Source of the DNA: Lutibacter maritimus
GTDB taxonomy: Bacteria; Bacteroidota; Bacteroidia; Flavobacteriales; Flavobacteriaceae
Length of the DNA: 64,000 nt
Assembly (NCBI RefSeq): GCF_900116115.1
Contig: NZ_FOZP01000008.1
Location: 131,501-195,500, forward strand
Direction: 5' to 3'
In this document: in pieces, positions 16,982 through 25,544 of the stretch
Position numbering within the stretch: the first letter of the stretch is position 1
Layout: every line of letters starts with the position of its first letter
The notes under the pieces: model-generated
What the model was told of the DNA's origin: nothing
Database searches by the model: none
The model's input: only the letters and a program-made list of their open reading frames with translations
Program-made: the position numbers and the translations under genes

Positions 16982-17509
16982 TTAAATCCAATTTTTTCTA
17001 AAGAAATACGCAGCTATATAACCTGTGCCAAAAATGGCAATAGTTGTTATAAAACCACCTACAGAAAGTACTGACATTCCGCTTAATGCAGCTCCACTAG
17101 TACAACCTCTGGCAATTTGCGCGCCTATTCCAAATAATGCTCCACCTCCTAAAGCAAAATACAAACGTCTTCTGCTAGTTATTTTAGGAGAGTGTTGCAC
17201 TCTTAAACCAATTCGTCCAGATAAACCACCAGAAATCATTCCTCCAATTAACATTCCAAGTACTTCAAATACTAACCAAGTATTTAAAGGAGATTTATCT
17301 TCACTTATAAATTTACTGTAATAGGCATTATTTGCTGCGTGTGTTGGAGCTACAGTTTCAACAACTGCAACAACGCCACTTTTCATAGCGCCACTTGCAC
17401 CTAACCCTCTTCCTGTTGTGTAAAATGTGAAAATTACAATTAATCCTAAAAGAAATCCTCCAAAATATGGATTCCAATAAATATGTTTATTTTGTTCTAT
17501 ATTTTTCAT
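16982..17509 (-). CDS. YeeE/YedE family transporter half (RGCTSG motif)
   Basis: This 175-residue membrane protein has about four helices and ends in the signature IGAQIARGCTSGAALSGMSVLSVGG with the conserved Cys136. It complements the partner gene 27 bases downstream, which carries the GFCPGT cysteine motif. Together they cover the two homologous halves of a single-chain YeeE/YedE protein. It lies 10 bases after the NrfD-type subunit gene, in the same operon, which ties transport to the molybdoenzyme. The probable substrate is thiosulfate, by analogy with TsuA. Confidence 0.87.
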   Translation of the reverse strand: MKNIEQNKHIYWNPYFGGFLLGLIVIFTFYTTGRGLGASGAMKSGVVAVVETVAPTHAANNAYYSKFISEDKSPLNTWLVFEVLGMLIGGMISGGLSGRIGLRVQHSPKITSRRRLYFALGGGALFGIGAQIARGCTSGAALSGMSVLSVGGFITTIAIFGTGYIAAYFFRKNWI

Positions 17510-17519
17510 TTTTCTATTT

Positions 17520-18461
17520 TTAATAAAGGTAACGAGTTATTTGACCAGCTTCAACCATTACAAATCTTAATACCATTCCGCCAATTAAAACTAATATTGC
17601 TGGAACAGCCACTGGAATTTTAAATCCTCTTAATTCTAAAAACTCTAGAATAGCTGGGGCAATTAATCCAAGAATGATTACAAAACCAAAGAACATCATT
17701 GTAAATTCTCCGCCTACCAATAATTGCATTGCTTCTAATTGAACTTCAGAACCAGCGTACATTCCCATTAACATATGTACAATTAAACCTAATTCTAAAA
17801 CAATTAATGCTAAATCTATTTTACCAAATAGGTGTTTTTCTTTTTGAGTTTTAGCTAATAATATAATTGTAGCTGCACCAGTTGATAAACCAGAAACTAA
17901 AAATAAAGGGCCTAAAATTGCATTATTCCATAATGGTCTTGCATTAAATGCTGATAACAAAATACCAGTATAAACTCCTAAAATAATTGATAATGGAATT
18001 AAAGCATACGCCATATTTTTTCTATTACCTTTTAAGAATTTTTCAAATTTATTTAAGTTCTCATATTTTAATTGCCATTTCGGAAAAATTTCTGAATAAT
18101 AACTAAACACCCATAAAAATGATATTGGTGTAATAATTAACAATACCCACGCTCCCCAACTCATTGGAGATTCTATTCTAATTGTGGTGTAAAGTCTCCA
18201 AAAATAAAACTTGTGAGTTAAATCATAAAATAAAGCCAACAAACCTAATGTTAATGCTATTGGCGAAATAATTGAAGCATATTTAACAGCCGCTGGGTAA
18301 TCTTTTTCTTTACCTAAAACTGTAATTAAACCTGCAAAAAACAATAAACCTGCAGCTAAACCTCCTAAAAATAAATAGAGTGATATTGGCCAATGCCATA
18401 TTTCTAATGAAGGATCTATATGTGGTAAATTTCTTCCACTTGTAAATAATTCTTCTTGCAT
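17520..18461 (-). CDS. NrfD/PsrC-type quinone-interacting membrane subunit
   Basis: This 313-residue protein has about eight membrane helices and belongs to the NrfD/PsrC family, which anchors molybdoenzyme/Fe-S pairs and exchanges electrons with the quinone pool. Family features include the opening HWPISLYLFLGGLAAGLLFFAGL, the FWRLYTTIRIESPMSWGAW segment and LLSAFNARPLWNNAILGPLFLVSGLSTGAA. It lies 12 bases after the Fe-S subunit gene. Whether the complex reduces polysulfide or thiosulfate, or oxidises a sulfur compound into the quinone pool, cannot be decided from this subunit. Confidence 0.9.
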   Translation of the reverse strand: MQEELFTSGRNLPHIDPSLEIWHWPISLYLFLGGLAAGLLFFAGLITVLGKEKDYPAAVKYASIISPIALTLGLLALFYDLTHKFYFWRLYTTIRIESPMSWGAWVLLIITPISFLWVFSYYSEIFPKWQLKYENLNKFEKFLKGNRKNMAYALIPLSIILGVYTGILLSAFNARPLWNNAILGPLFLVSGLSTGAATIILLAKTQKEKHLFGKIDLALIVLELGLIVHMLMGMYAGSEVQLEAMQLLVGGEFTMMFFGFVIILGLIAPAILEFLELRGFKIPVAVPAILVLIGGMVLRFVMVEAGQITRYLY

Positions 18462-18473
18462 ACTATAAATTTT

Positions 18474-19007
18474 TTAAATTAAATAATAAACCTGAGGCTT
18501 AGTTCCAGCTTCTGGAGCCAATGTTTTATATTTTCTATTTTTTAATAATTCTGAAACTTCACTATTTGGATTGTCTAAATCTCCAAAGTACATACACTTT
18601 GTTGGGCAAACAGAAACACACGCAGGAAGTTGTCCTTTTTCTAATCTGTGATGACAAAAAGTACATTTATCTACATAACCATCAGGATGTTGGAAACGCG
18701 CATCGTATGGACAAGATTCTATACAAGCACCACAACCAATACATTCATCACCAGTAACCAAAACAATTCCATTATCTAATTGATGACTTGCTCCGGTAGG
18801 GCAACAACGCACACAAGGAGCATTTTCACAATGATTGCAACGTTCAGATTTTAATTCTAATTCTATATTTGGATATGCACCATTTACGGTTTCAGTAATC
18901 CAATCTCTACAGTACCCAATTGGTACATCATTTTCAGTTTGACAAGCAACAACGCAGTCGCTACAACCAACACATTTTAATGTGTCTATAACCATTGCAT
19001 ATCTCAT
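18474..19007 (-). CDS. Ferredoxin-like electron-transfer subunit with four [4Fe-4S] motifs (PsrB/PhsB type)
   Basis: This 177-residue protein has four cysteine clusters typical of PsrB/NrfC/PhsB subunits: CVGCSDCVVAC, CNHCENAPCVRCC, CIGCGACIESC and CTFCHHRLEKGQLPACVSVC. It passes electrons between the molybdenum catalytic subunit and the membrane subunit. No signal peptide is visible, so it would be exported bound to the Tat-targeted catalytic subunit. Its ATG overlaps the end of the catalytic gene by four bases, a sign of translational coupling. Confidence 0.93.
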   Translation of the reverse strand: MRYAMVIDTLKCVGCSDCVVACQTENDVPIGYCRDWITETVNGAYPNIELELKSERCNHCENAPCVRCCPTGASHQLDNGIVLVTGDECIGCGACIESCPYDARFQHPDGYVDKCTFCHHRLEKGQLPACVSVCPTKCMYFGDLDNPNSEVSELLKNRKYKTLAPEAGTKPQVYYLI

Positions 19008-21247
19008 ATCTCAGTATTTTTATGTGGATTTTCGGTTAAAATTGTTACAAAATTTCCTCGCATTCCAGTTCCTCCCATAATTGGATCAACAGCAACCGTT
19101 GTAATTAATTCAGTATCATTAATACCTTTGCCAAAAGCACGGCTTAATTTTTTTTCTTGATGGCCAAAACCATGAACCATATACACTGAATCCCAACGAA
19201 CTCTTTCTGTTACTCTTACTTTTATTGAAAAAGTTGAAATAATATCATCTTGATTTTTTAACCATACTTCTTGACCGGTTTTTAAACCTAAGATTCTTGC
19301 AACTTTAGGGTTTACCCATAAGTTATTTTCACTCTTTAAATCGTTTAAATTTGGATTATTTGCAGTTCTGCTAAATGTGTGCATAGGAGCTCTACCATAA
19401 TTTAATCTATAAAAACCTTGTTGAGGTTCTGGATGTCTCGTATACTTTGGAAGTGGATCAAAACCTAAATTTTTTAATTCATGGGAGTATAATTCTATTT
19501 TACCACTATTTGTTGGAAATTCATGAGGACCAGTTTCATTTAAGTACATTGGTCCTGATTTACGTGGAAAATGTTTAACTCCAATTTTCTCCATTTCCTC
19601 TAAAGAAGTTCCCATTTGTTGCAATTGCCATTCTATTACTTCTTTATAATCGGTATAATTAAAATATGCACCAACACCCATTCTTTCACCAATTTCTTTG
19701 GCAATCCACCAAGAAGGTTTAGAATCGTATTTTGGAGCTACAGCAGGTATTCTTACTGCAATAGAAGGTTCTCTGTTGGTTGCTGATCTAATTTCATCAT
19801 AACGTTCTAAATAGGTACATTCAGGTAAAACAACATCAGCATAACCTGTAACATCCATTGGCATTGTGTCAATAACCACCATAAAATCAAGTGCATCAAT
19901 TGCTTCTTCTAATAATTTTTTATTTGGAATTGATTTTGTAATGTTTGTACCAGCTACCATTAATGCTTTTACTGGATATTTATTATCTTCACTAGGTATT
20001 GCACATTTTATTACTTCGGTGGTAATACCCATTTGTGCTAAAGGATACTTTGCTCCAATTTCTTTCCATCCCCATTTTGGATGTGGATATTCTGGTGCTG
20101 GAAATTCAGGAACTTTTATACTTTCTTTAAAATAGAAACCACCTCTTCTTCCCCAAGAGCCCAATAATGCATTTAAAATGGCCATTGCTCGTGCTCTTTG
20201 TGAATCATCACCATACCAAACAACGTGGCGTCCTGGATGTATAATTACTGATGGTGAAGCACTTGCCATTTCTCTGGCAGTTTTTCTAATTTCATCTGGT
20301 TTTATTCCTGTAATGCCGTAAGCCCATTCAGGAGTGAAAGTGCTAACATGTTCTTTTAATTCATTAAAACCAGTAGCATATTTTTCAATATATTCTTTAT
20401 CGTAAATATTTTCGTTTATTAAAACGTTCATCCAAGCTAGCATTAAAGCTATATCAGTTGCAGGTTTGATAGCTAACCAGTATTTAGATTTGCTTGCTGC
20501 AGTTGAAAAACGAGGGTCTACAGTTATAATTGTAGCTCCGTTATCAATAGCATCAGACATTTCTTGTACTTGGCTATTATGCATGTTTTCACCTATATGT
20601 GAACCTATTAAAACCAAACATTTAGTGTCTCTAATATCAGTTGGTTCTGGTGATCCAACCCAAGATCCGAAGGTTAAACTAAATCCTGTTTCACGTGGGC
20701 CTCTACATTGTGCATAGGCAGGTTCAGCAATAGTATCGGAGCCAAAAGATTGAAACAAATGTTCTAAATGTTTGCCTGGAGCACCGTGTTTTATTAACGC
20801 TAATGATTCAGCACCAAATTCTTCTTTAATTCCATTAAATTTAGAGGCAATTAAATCAAGTGCTTCTTCCCAAGTTGCTTCTCTAAAGGTTTCTTCCCCG
20901 TTAACAGTTGTTCTAATTAAAGGTGTTTTTAATCGGTCTTCATCATTATACATTCCTACGCCACCAGTTCCTCTTGGGCATAAACGGCCATAACAATGAG
21001 GGTCATTCTCATTACCAATAATTTTTTTAATAGAACCTTCTTCATCTGTATAAGTCCAAGCAGCGCACTTCCAAAAACAAACTTCGCAATAGGTAGCAGT
21101 TCTTTTAAAGTTTTTAGCAACATTTTCTTTTACCAATTCATCAATATATGAACTGGCACCAAACATATTTAATGCTGTGGTTGATGCCGCTACACCTCCC
21201 AAACCTAAAGCAGAAATTTTTATAAATTTTCTTCTTGAAGTAGTCAT
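19004..21247 (-). CDS. Tat-exported molybdopterin oxidoreductase, PsrA/PhsA-like catalytic subunit
   Basis: This 747-residue protein opens with a Tat signal (TTSRRKFIKISALGLGG) and is therefore periplasmic. It has an FS0 [4Fe-4S] motif (Cys54, Cys57, Cys61 in CEVCFWKC, and Cys90 in CPRG). The probable Mo ligand is Cys181 in YAQCRGPRETG, as in polysulfide, thiosulfate and other sulfur- or arsenic-handling members of the DMSO reductase family. C-terminal molybdopterin-dinucleotide binding segments such as HTFSRTANNPNL are present. The companion genes (Fe-S, NrfD, YeeE, rhodaneses) favour a sulfur substrate such as thiosulfate, polysulfide or tetrathionate. Direction and substrate are inference. 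It is first in the operon, behind an FNR-like box. Confidence 0.88.
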   Translation of the reverse strand: MTTSRRKFIKISALGLGGVAASTTALNMFGASSYIDELVKENVAKNFKRTATYCEVCFWKCAAWTYTDEEGSIKKIIGNENDPHCYGRLCPRGTGGVGMYNDEDRLKTPLIRTTVNGEETFREATWEEALDLIASKFNGIKEEFGAESLALIKHGAPGKHLEHLFQSFGSDTIAEPAYAQCRGPRETGFSLTFGSWVGSPEPTDIRDTKCLVLIGSHIGENMHNSQVQEMSDAIDNGATIITVDPRFSTAASKSKYWLAIKPATDIALMLAWMNVLINENIYDKEYIEKYATGFNELKEHVSTFTPEWAYGITGIKPDEIRKTAREMASASPSVIIHPGRHVVWYGDDSQRARAMAILNALLGSWGRRGGFYFKESIKVPEFPAPEYPHPKWGWKEIGAKYPLAQMGITTEVIKCAIPSEDNKYPVKALMVAGTNITKSIPNKKLLEEAIDALDFMVVIDTMPMDVTGYADVVLPECTYLERYDEIRSATNREPSIAVRIPAVAPKYDSKPSWWIAKEIGERMGVGAYFNYTDYKEVIEWQLQQMGTSLEEMEKIGVKHFPRKSGPMYLNETGPHEFPTNSGKIELYSHELKNLGFDPLPKYTRHPEPQQGFYRLNYGRAPMHTFSRTANNPNLNDLKSENNLWVNPKVARILGLKTGQEVWLKNQDDIISTFSIKVRVTERVRWDSVYMVHGFGHQEKKLSRAFGKGINDTELITTVAVDPIMGGTGMRGNFVTILTENPHKNTEI

Positions 21248-21271
21248 AAGTTTAATTATTTATTTCTTTTG

Positions 21272-21315
21272 TAAAGGTATTTACTCAATGATGTTTAATG
21301 TATGATAAAAATCAT
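21272..21315 (-). promoter_or_regulatory. Promoter of the molybdoenzyme operon with an FNR-like box
   Basis: On the minus strand TACCTTTA (21272-21279) is a near match to TAnnTTTG, 24 bases before the ATG. Bases 21302-21315 read ATGAT-AAAA-ATCAT, a perfect 5-N4-5 dyad close to the FNR consensus TTGAT-N4-ATCAA. The centre lies 29.5 bases above the first base of the -7 element, exactly as at the double-rhodanese promoter. Confidence 0.65.
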
Positions 21316-21333
21316 TAAATCTGAATAGGAATG

Positions 21334-21347
21334 GTAACAATGGTTAC
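21334..21347. promoter_or_regulatory. GTAAC-N4-GTTAC palindrome between divergent sulfur operons
   Basis: Bases 21334-21347 read GTAAC-AATG-GTTAC, again a 5-N4-5 dyad of the kind bound by Crp/Fnr dimers but with different half sites. It lies 86 bases above the molybdoenzyme ATG and 154 bases above the cytochrome ATG, so it could act on either. Confidence 0.4.
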
Positions 21348-21474
21348 ATTAAGCGTTTGTAAATCAATAATATATGTGTAATAAAAGTTGCATAAAATGT
21401 TTAAATAACTGTTTGTAAATGCTTTAAATAATTATGTAAAATAAATGGTATTATTTTTAGAAATTAAATTCATG

Positions 21475-21482
21475 TAAATTTG
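21475..21482 (+). promoter_or_regulatory. -7 promoter element of the multiheme cytochrome gene
   Basis: TAAATTTG matches TAnnTTTG and ends 19 bases before the ATG at 21502. No -33 TTTG stands at the expected distance, which would fit activator control. Confidence 0.55.
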
Positions 21483-21501
21483 TAATGTATAGTTTGCTGA
21501 A

Positions 21502-23391
21502 ATGAAAAATAAAAAACATTGGTATTTTTTTAGTGCTATTTTAATTATAATAGCTATTATTTTTTTAATTATAAATAATCTTAATAATTTTCAGGTTATT
21601 GAAGATGATGGTTACGTTAATATTGAAAATGCTTCAAAAGAATCTTGTTTAAATTGTCATATAAACACTACAGGATATTCATCCTATCATAATCCAGAAT
21701 TAATTGGTTGTGCAAGTTGCCATTTAGGAAATACAGCTTCAAATGATAAAGATGAATCTCATAAAGGGATGATTTTAATTCCTGGAAATTTAGTTGATGC
21801 TAAAGAAACTTGTGGAAAATGTCATCCAAATGAATTGTCAAAAATTGAAAATTCATTAATGACCACCAATAGTGGTATCGTTGCTGTTGATAAGTACATT
21901 TTTGGTGAAGCAGATTCTCCGAATTATCAATATCATATTAAATTGATTAAGAACTCTGCATCTGATAAGCATTTAAGAGATTTATGTGCCAATTGCCATT
22001 TAGGAGCTGAGAAAAAGGAATATGGACACATAACTCAATTAAGTAGAGGAGGAGGTTGTAATGCTTGCCATTTAAATTATAGTGAAGAGGCTAAAAAAGA
22101 TTTAGAAGCGTATTTAAAATCTGAAAAAAAAGTACTTCCTAAAATGCATCCTGCAACTAATATTTTTGTAAAAAACGAGCATTGTTTTGGTTGCCATAGT
22201 CGTTCTAGTAGAATTTCAACCAATTATGAAGGCTGGCAAGAAACCTTGTTGGAAGAAAATGATATTAAAGGTAAAAATGGCTTTAAAACTTTTGAAGATT
22301 TACGTATTTATAAATTTATTGAAGAAGACGTGCATCATACCAAAGGTATGTTGTGTATAGACTGTCATTCATCACACGAAGTTATGGGTGATGGTAAAAA
22401 ATATACGCACGAAGAACAAGCTGTAAAATTGCAATGTGCCGATTGTCATTTTAAAGAAAAACCAAACACTATTCCGTATAGTAAGTTGGATGCAGAAAGT
22501 TTATTGGTGTTTTTACATAGAGATTATAAACATTCCGATAAACAAATAATAGCTGTTAAAAAAGACGGACATCCATTAGTGAATACTTTTGTAGATTCTG
22601 TTGGAAATGCTTTTTTAATTGGAAAAAAAGATGGAAAAATTCACAAATTAAACCCTCAATCTGAAATTTGCTCACGAGATAATGCACATAAAAACGTGAG
22701 TTGTTCAACATGTCATTCTTCTTGGACTTCACGTTGTATTGGCTGTCATAACCAATTTGATAAAAATGAACCGCGCGCTTTTGATTTATTAGACAAAAAG
22801 TATGTAAAAGGTCAGTGGAAGGAACATGTTGCTGAATTTTCTTCATCATTACCAGCAATGGGAATTAGAGAAAATGCAGAAGGAAAACATATTGAACCAG
22901 CAGTTCCTGGAATGATTTTAACTATTGATAAAGGAAGTTATGTTGGAAAAGAAATAGGAAAAGATGTAAGTTTTCATAGACTTTATGCGCCAAATTCTCC
23001 TCATACAACTATTTCAAAAGCTAGAGATTGTAAAAGTTGTCATACAAATTCAGCAACTTTAGGTTATGGAAAAGGAGTACTTAATTATATTATTGATAAA
23101 GGAAAAGGAATGTGGGAATTTACACCCGAGTATGCTAAAAATCTGAATGATAATTTACCAGAAGACGCCTGGATTCCATTTTTAAAACCTACTAAAAAAG
23201 GAATGGTAAACTCTACCAGAACAGATTTTAGACCATTTACTGTAAAAGAACAGCAGCAATTATTGTTAGTTGGTGCGTGTTTACAATGCCATAAAGAAGA
23301 CTCTAAAGTAATGCAGCAAAGTTTAATTAATGGTATTCAGCCACTATTAAAAAAACTCGACAAAAAGTGTATATTGCCAACTTGGAATTAA
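21502..23391 (+). CDS. Membrane-anchored 12-heme cytochrome c
   Basis: This 629-residue protein has an N-terminal membrane helix (about 9-28) and twelve CxxCH haem-binding motifs: CLNCH, CASCH, CGKCH, CANCH, CNACH, CFGCH, CIDCH, CADCH, CSTCH, CIGCH, CKSCH and CLQCH. Haem attachment takes place in the periplasm, where it would carry electrons or act as a reductase. Octahaem enzymes such as tetrathionate or hydroxylamine-type cytochromes have fewer motifs, and I cannot assign it to a named family. It is divergent from the molybdoenzyme operon with 254 bases between, which suggests joint regulation and possibly electron exchange with that complex. The gene for YhhN follows after 11 bases. Confidence 0.88.
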   Translation: MKNKKHWYFFSAILIIIAIIFLIINNLNNFQVIEDDGYVNIENASKESCLNCHINTTGYSSYHNPELIGCASCHLGNTASNDKDESHKGMILIPGNLVDAKETCGKCHPNELSKIENSLMTTNSGIVAVDKYIFGEADSPNYQYHIKLIKNSASDKHLRDLCANCHLGAEKKEYGHITQLSRGGGCNACHLNYSEEAKKDLEAYLKSEKKVLPKMHPATNIFVKNEHCFGCHSRSSRISTNYEGWQETLLEENDIKGKNGFKTFEDLRIYKFIEEDVHHTKGMLCIDCHSSHEVMGDGKKYTHEEQAVKLQCADCHFKEKPNTIPYSKLDAESLLVFLHRDYKHSDKQIIAVKKDGHPLVNTFVDSVGNAFLIGKKDGKIHKLNPQSEICSRDNAHKNVSCSTCHSSWTSRCIGCHNQFDKNEPRAFDLLDKKYVKGQWKEHVAEFSSSLPAMGIRENAEGKHIEPAVPGMILTIDKGSYVGKEIGKDVSFHRLYAPNSPHTTISKARDCKSCHTNSATLGYGKGVLNYIIDKGKGMWEFTPEYAKNLNDNLPEDAWIPFLKPTKKGMVNSTRTDFRPFTVKEQQQLLLVGACLQCHKEDSKVMQQSLINGIQPLLKKLDKKCILPTWN

Positions 23392-23402
23392 CTTTTTTGT
23401 AA

Positions 23403-24053
23403 ATGAATAAAACTAAAGTAACTTTTTTGTTTTTTGTACTTGTATCATTACTAGATATTGTAGGAATTATTTTTAAAATACCAATACTTGTTTATGTTTT
23501 TAAGCCTTTAATTATATTTTCATTGATTTTTTTATATGTATTTTCATTACCAAAAAGATTAAAATGGTATGTAATTGCATTGGAATTCTCTTTTTTTGGT
23601 GATGTATTATTACTATTTAATGGAGAATTATTTTTTATTCTCGGACTTATTTCTTTTTTATTAGCACATATTTTATTTATTAAAATTGTAATTGATAGAG
23701 TTGAAAAAGTACAATTAAAAACAGTTTTACTTGCTTCAATTCCTTTTTTATTGATATTTGGTTTATTGATAAATACTATAAAAGATTCTCTAAATCAATT
23801 ATTAATTCCAGTAATAGTTTATGGTTTAGTAATTTCTGCATTTGGAACAGTTGCTTTCATCGATTTTTTAAAAACAAAATCGAAACGCTCTTTATTAATG
23901 CTTATTGGTGCTGTTGTTTTTATAATTTCGGATGCTACATTGGCAATCAATAAGTTTTATTCACCTTCACATTTTTTTGAAATTTTAGTAATGGTAACAT
24001 ACGTTTTAGCGCAGTACTTAATTTTTAAATCTATGATTTTAGTAAAGAAATAA
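23403..24053 (+). CDS. YhhN/TMEM86-family membrane protein (lysoplasmalogenase-like)
   Basis: This 216-residue protein has about seven to eight closely packed membrane helices. The pattern LEFSFFGDVLLLF...FILGLISFLLAHILFI and FIISDATLAINKF, with Asp residues in helices 3 and 7, is typical of the YhhN family. Its eukaryotic member TMEM86B hydrolyses the vinyl-ether bond of lysoplasmalogen, but bacterial functions are mostly unknown. It lies 11 bases after the cytochrome gene and may be co-transcribed, although nothing links it to sulfur metabolism. Its last 15 bases overlap the convergent DoxX-like gene. Confidence 0.85.
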   Translation: MNKTKVTFLFFVLVSLLDIVGIIFKIPILVYVFKPLIIFSLIFLYVFSLPKRLKWYVIALEFSFFGDVLLLFNGELFFILGLISFLLAHILFIKIVIDRVEKVQLKTVLLASIPFLLIFGLLINTIKDSLNQLLIPVIVYGLVISAFGTVAFIDFLKTKSKRSLLMLIGAVVFIISDATLAINKFYSPSHFFEILVMVTYVLAQYLIFKSMILVKK

Positions 24054-24428
24054 CTTTTTAAAAAATGGTATATTTCTTCTTTCATTCCAAATTATTATTC
24101 CACTTAAAATTAAAACAATTAAAGCCATAAAAAATAATAAACCACCATCATTATTTATTTGAATACCTAAAATTGTCAAGTGAATTAGAACAGCTCCACT
24201 TATTATTCCAAAAGTTAATAATGCACCTAGCCAAATTGTTTTAGGTATTAAAATTAAAATTGCTGCAACTAATTCTAAAATTCCAATAAAAATTCTTCCA
24301 AAAGGTTCTAATCCAACTTTGGAAAAAATATAAACGCTATCAGGATGTGCAGTAAATTTAAATCGAAGTGTTTGTAATAAAATAACTGAAATTAGTATTC
24401 TAAAGAAGCGTAAAACATATTTATTCAT
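24039..24428 (-). CDS. DoxX-like small membrane protein
   Basis: This 129-residue protein has four predicted membrane helices and the flavobacterial DoxX-like opening RFFRILISVILLQTLRFKFTAHPDSVYIFSKVGLEPFGRIFIGILELVAAILIL. DoxX-family proteins were first linked to thiosulfate:quinone oxidoreductase in archaea, but the bacterial family is broad and this member lacks specific support for that role. Its ATG directly follows the T run of the guaC terminator, so it is probably expressed by read-through or from an unrecognised promoter. The 3' end overlaps the convergent YhhN gene. Confidence 0.8.
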   Translation of the reverse strand: MNKYVLRFFRILISVILLQTLRFKFTAHPDSVYIFSKVGLEPFGRIFIGILELVAAILILIPKTIWLGALLTFGIISGAVLIHLTILGIQINNDGGLLFFMALIVLILSGIIIWNERRNIPFFKKLFLY

Positions 24429-24429
24429 A

Positions 24430-24466
24430 AAAAAAACTTTCTCATTAAGTCGAGAAAGTTTTTTTA
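24430..24466 (-). terminator. Intrinsic terminator after guaC
   Basis: AAAAAACTTTCTC and GAGAAAGTTTTTT pair around an eight-base loop. On the minus strand the T run continues up to the DoxX start codon. Confidence 0.8.
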
Positions 24467-24488
24467 TGATTACAATTTTAAATAAAAG

Positions 24489-25529
24489 TTATTTTGAAAA
24501 CACTTCGTTGTGTTGTTCTTGTACTCTAATAAAAGTTGTTCTTTTTGTTAACTCTTTAAGTCTGTTTGCCCCAACGTATGTGCAAGTTGAGCGAAGACCT
24601 CCTAAAATATCTTGCAAAGAATTCTCAACAGAACCTCTGAATGGAATTTCAACTGTTTTACCTTCTGAAGCTCTGTATTCAGCAACGCCACCAACGTGTT
24701 TATTCATAGCGGTTTCTGAACTCATGCCATAAAACTGTTTAAACTTTTTACCATTAATTTCAATGGTTTTTCCACCACTTTCTGTATGTCCTGCAAACAT
24801 TCCTCCAAGCATCACAAAATCTGCTCCACCGCCAAATGCTTTTGCTACATCACCCGGAACTTTACAACCGCCATCGGAAACAATTTGTCCGCCTAATCCG
24901 TGTGCAGCATCAGCACATTCTATAATTGCCGAAAGTTGCGGATAACCAACACCAGTTTTCACGCGTGTTGTACAAACAGATCCTGGACCAATACCTACTT
25001 TTATAATATCAGCTCCAGCTAATAAAAGTTCCTCCACCATTTCACCAGTTACTACATTTCCTGCTAAAATTACCTTGTCTGGATATTGTTCTCTTGTTTG
25101 TTTTACAAAATTTACAAAATGTTCAGAATAGCCGTTGGCAACATCAATACAAATAAATTTTAATTGTGGGTTTTGAGCAAAAATTGCTGCTATTTTTTTA
25201 GAATCATTTGTTCCGGTTCCAGTACTTACTGCAATATAATTTGAAATTTCTTTTGGTGCTGTTGCCATAAAAGTATTCCATTCTTTTAATGAATAATGCT
25301 TATGTATGGCGGTAAATAATTTATGATTTGCCAAAGCAGTAGCCATTTCAAAAGTGCCAACTGTATCCATATTCGCCGCCATTATTGGAACTCCAGTCCA
25401 TTTATGATTGCTGTGTAAAAAAGTAAAAGCTCTGTCTAATGATACTTGTGATCTTGAACTTAAAGTTGATCGTTTTGGACGAATCATTACATCTTTAAAT
25501 CCTAATTTTAAATCTGTTTCTATGCGCAT
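24489..25529 (-). CDS. guaC: GMP reductase
   Basis: GuaC converts GMP to IMP with NADPH and ammonia release, linking guanine to adenine nucleotide pools. The 346-residue protein keeps the IMPDH/GMPR barrel: [17 protein letters not shown] at the start, the catalytic cysteine in [22 protein letters not shown], and [35 protein letters not shown]. There is no CBS insert, which separates it from IMP dehydrogenase. It lies 15 bases after the metallophosphatase half of a split 5'-nucleotidase, so the three genes form a plausible nucleotide-salvage operon ended by a hairpin. Confidence 0.95.
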   Translation of the reverse strand: MRIETDLKLGFKDVMIRPKRSTLSSRSQVSLDRAFTFLHSNHKWTGVPIMAANMDTVGTFEMATALANHKLFTAIHKHYSLKEWNTFMATAPKEISNYIAVSTGTGTNDSKKIAAIFAQNPQLKFICIDVANGYSEHFVNFVKQTREQYPDKVILAGNVVTGEMVEELLLAGADIIKVGIGPGSVCTTRVKTGVGYPQLSAIIECADAAHGLGGQIVSDGGCKVPGDVAKAFGGGADFVMLGGMFAGHTESGGKTIEINGKKFKQFYGMSSETAMNKHVGGVAEYRASEGKTVEIPFRGSVENSLQDILGGLRSTCTYVGANRLKELTKRTTFIRVQEQHNEVFSK

Positions 25530-25544
25530 TCTTTCAAATTATTT

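Noticed and set aside
19004-21247. Naming the molybdoenzyme phsA, psrA, ttrA or arrA outright
   Set aside because: The Mo ligand and FS0 cysteines fit several branches. Neighbours favour sulfur, but the branch cannot be decided by eye.
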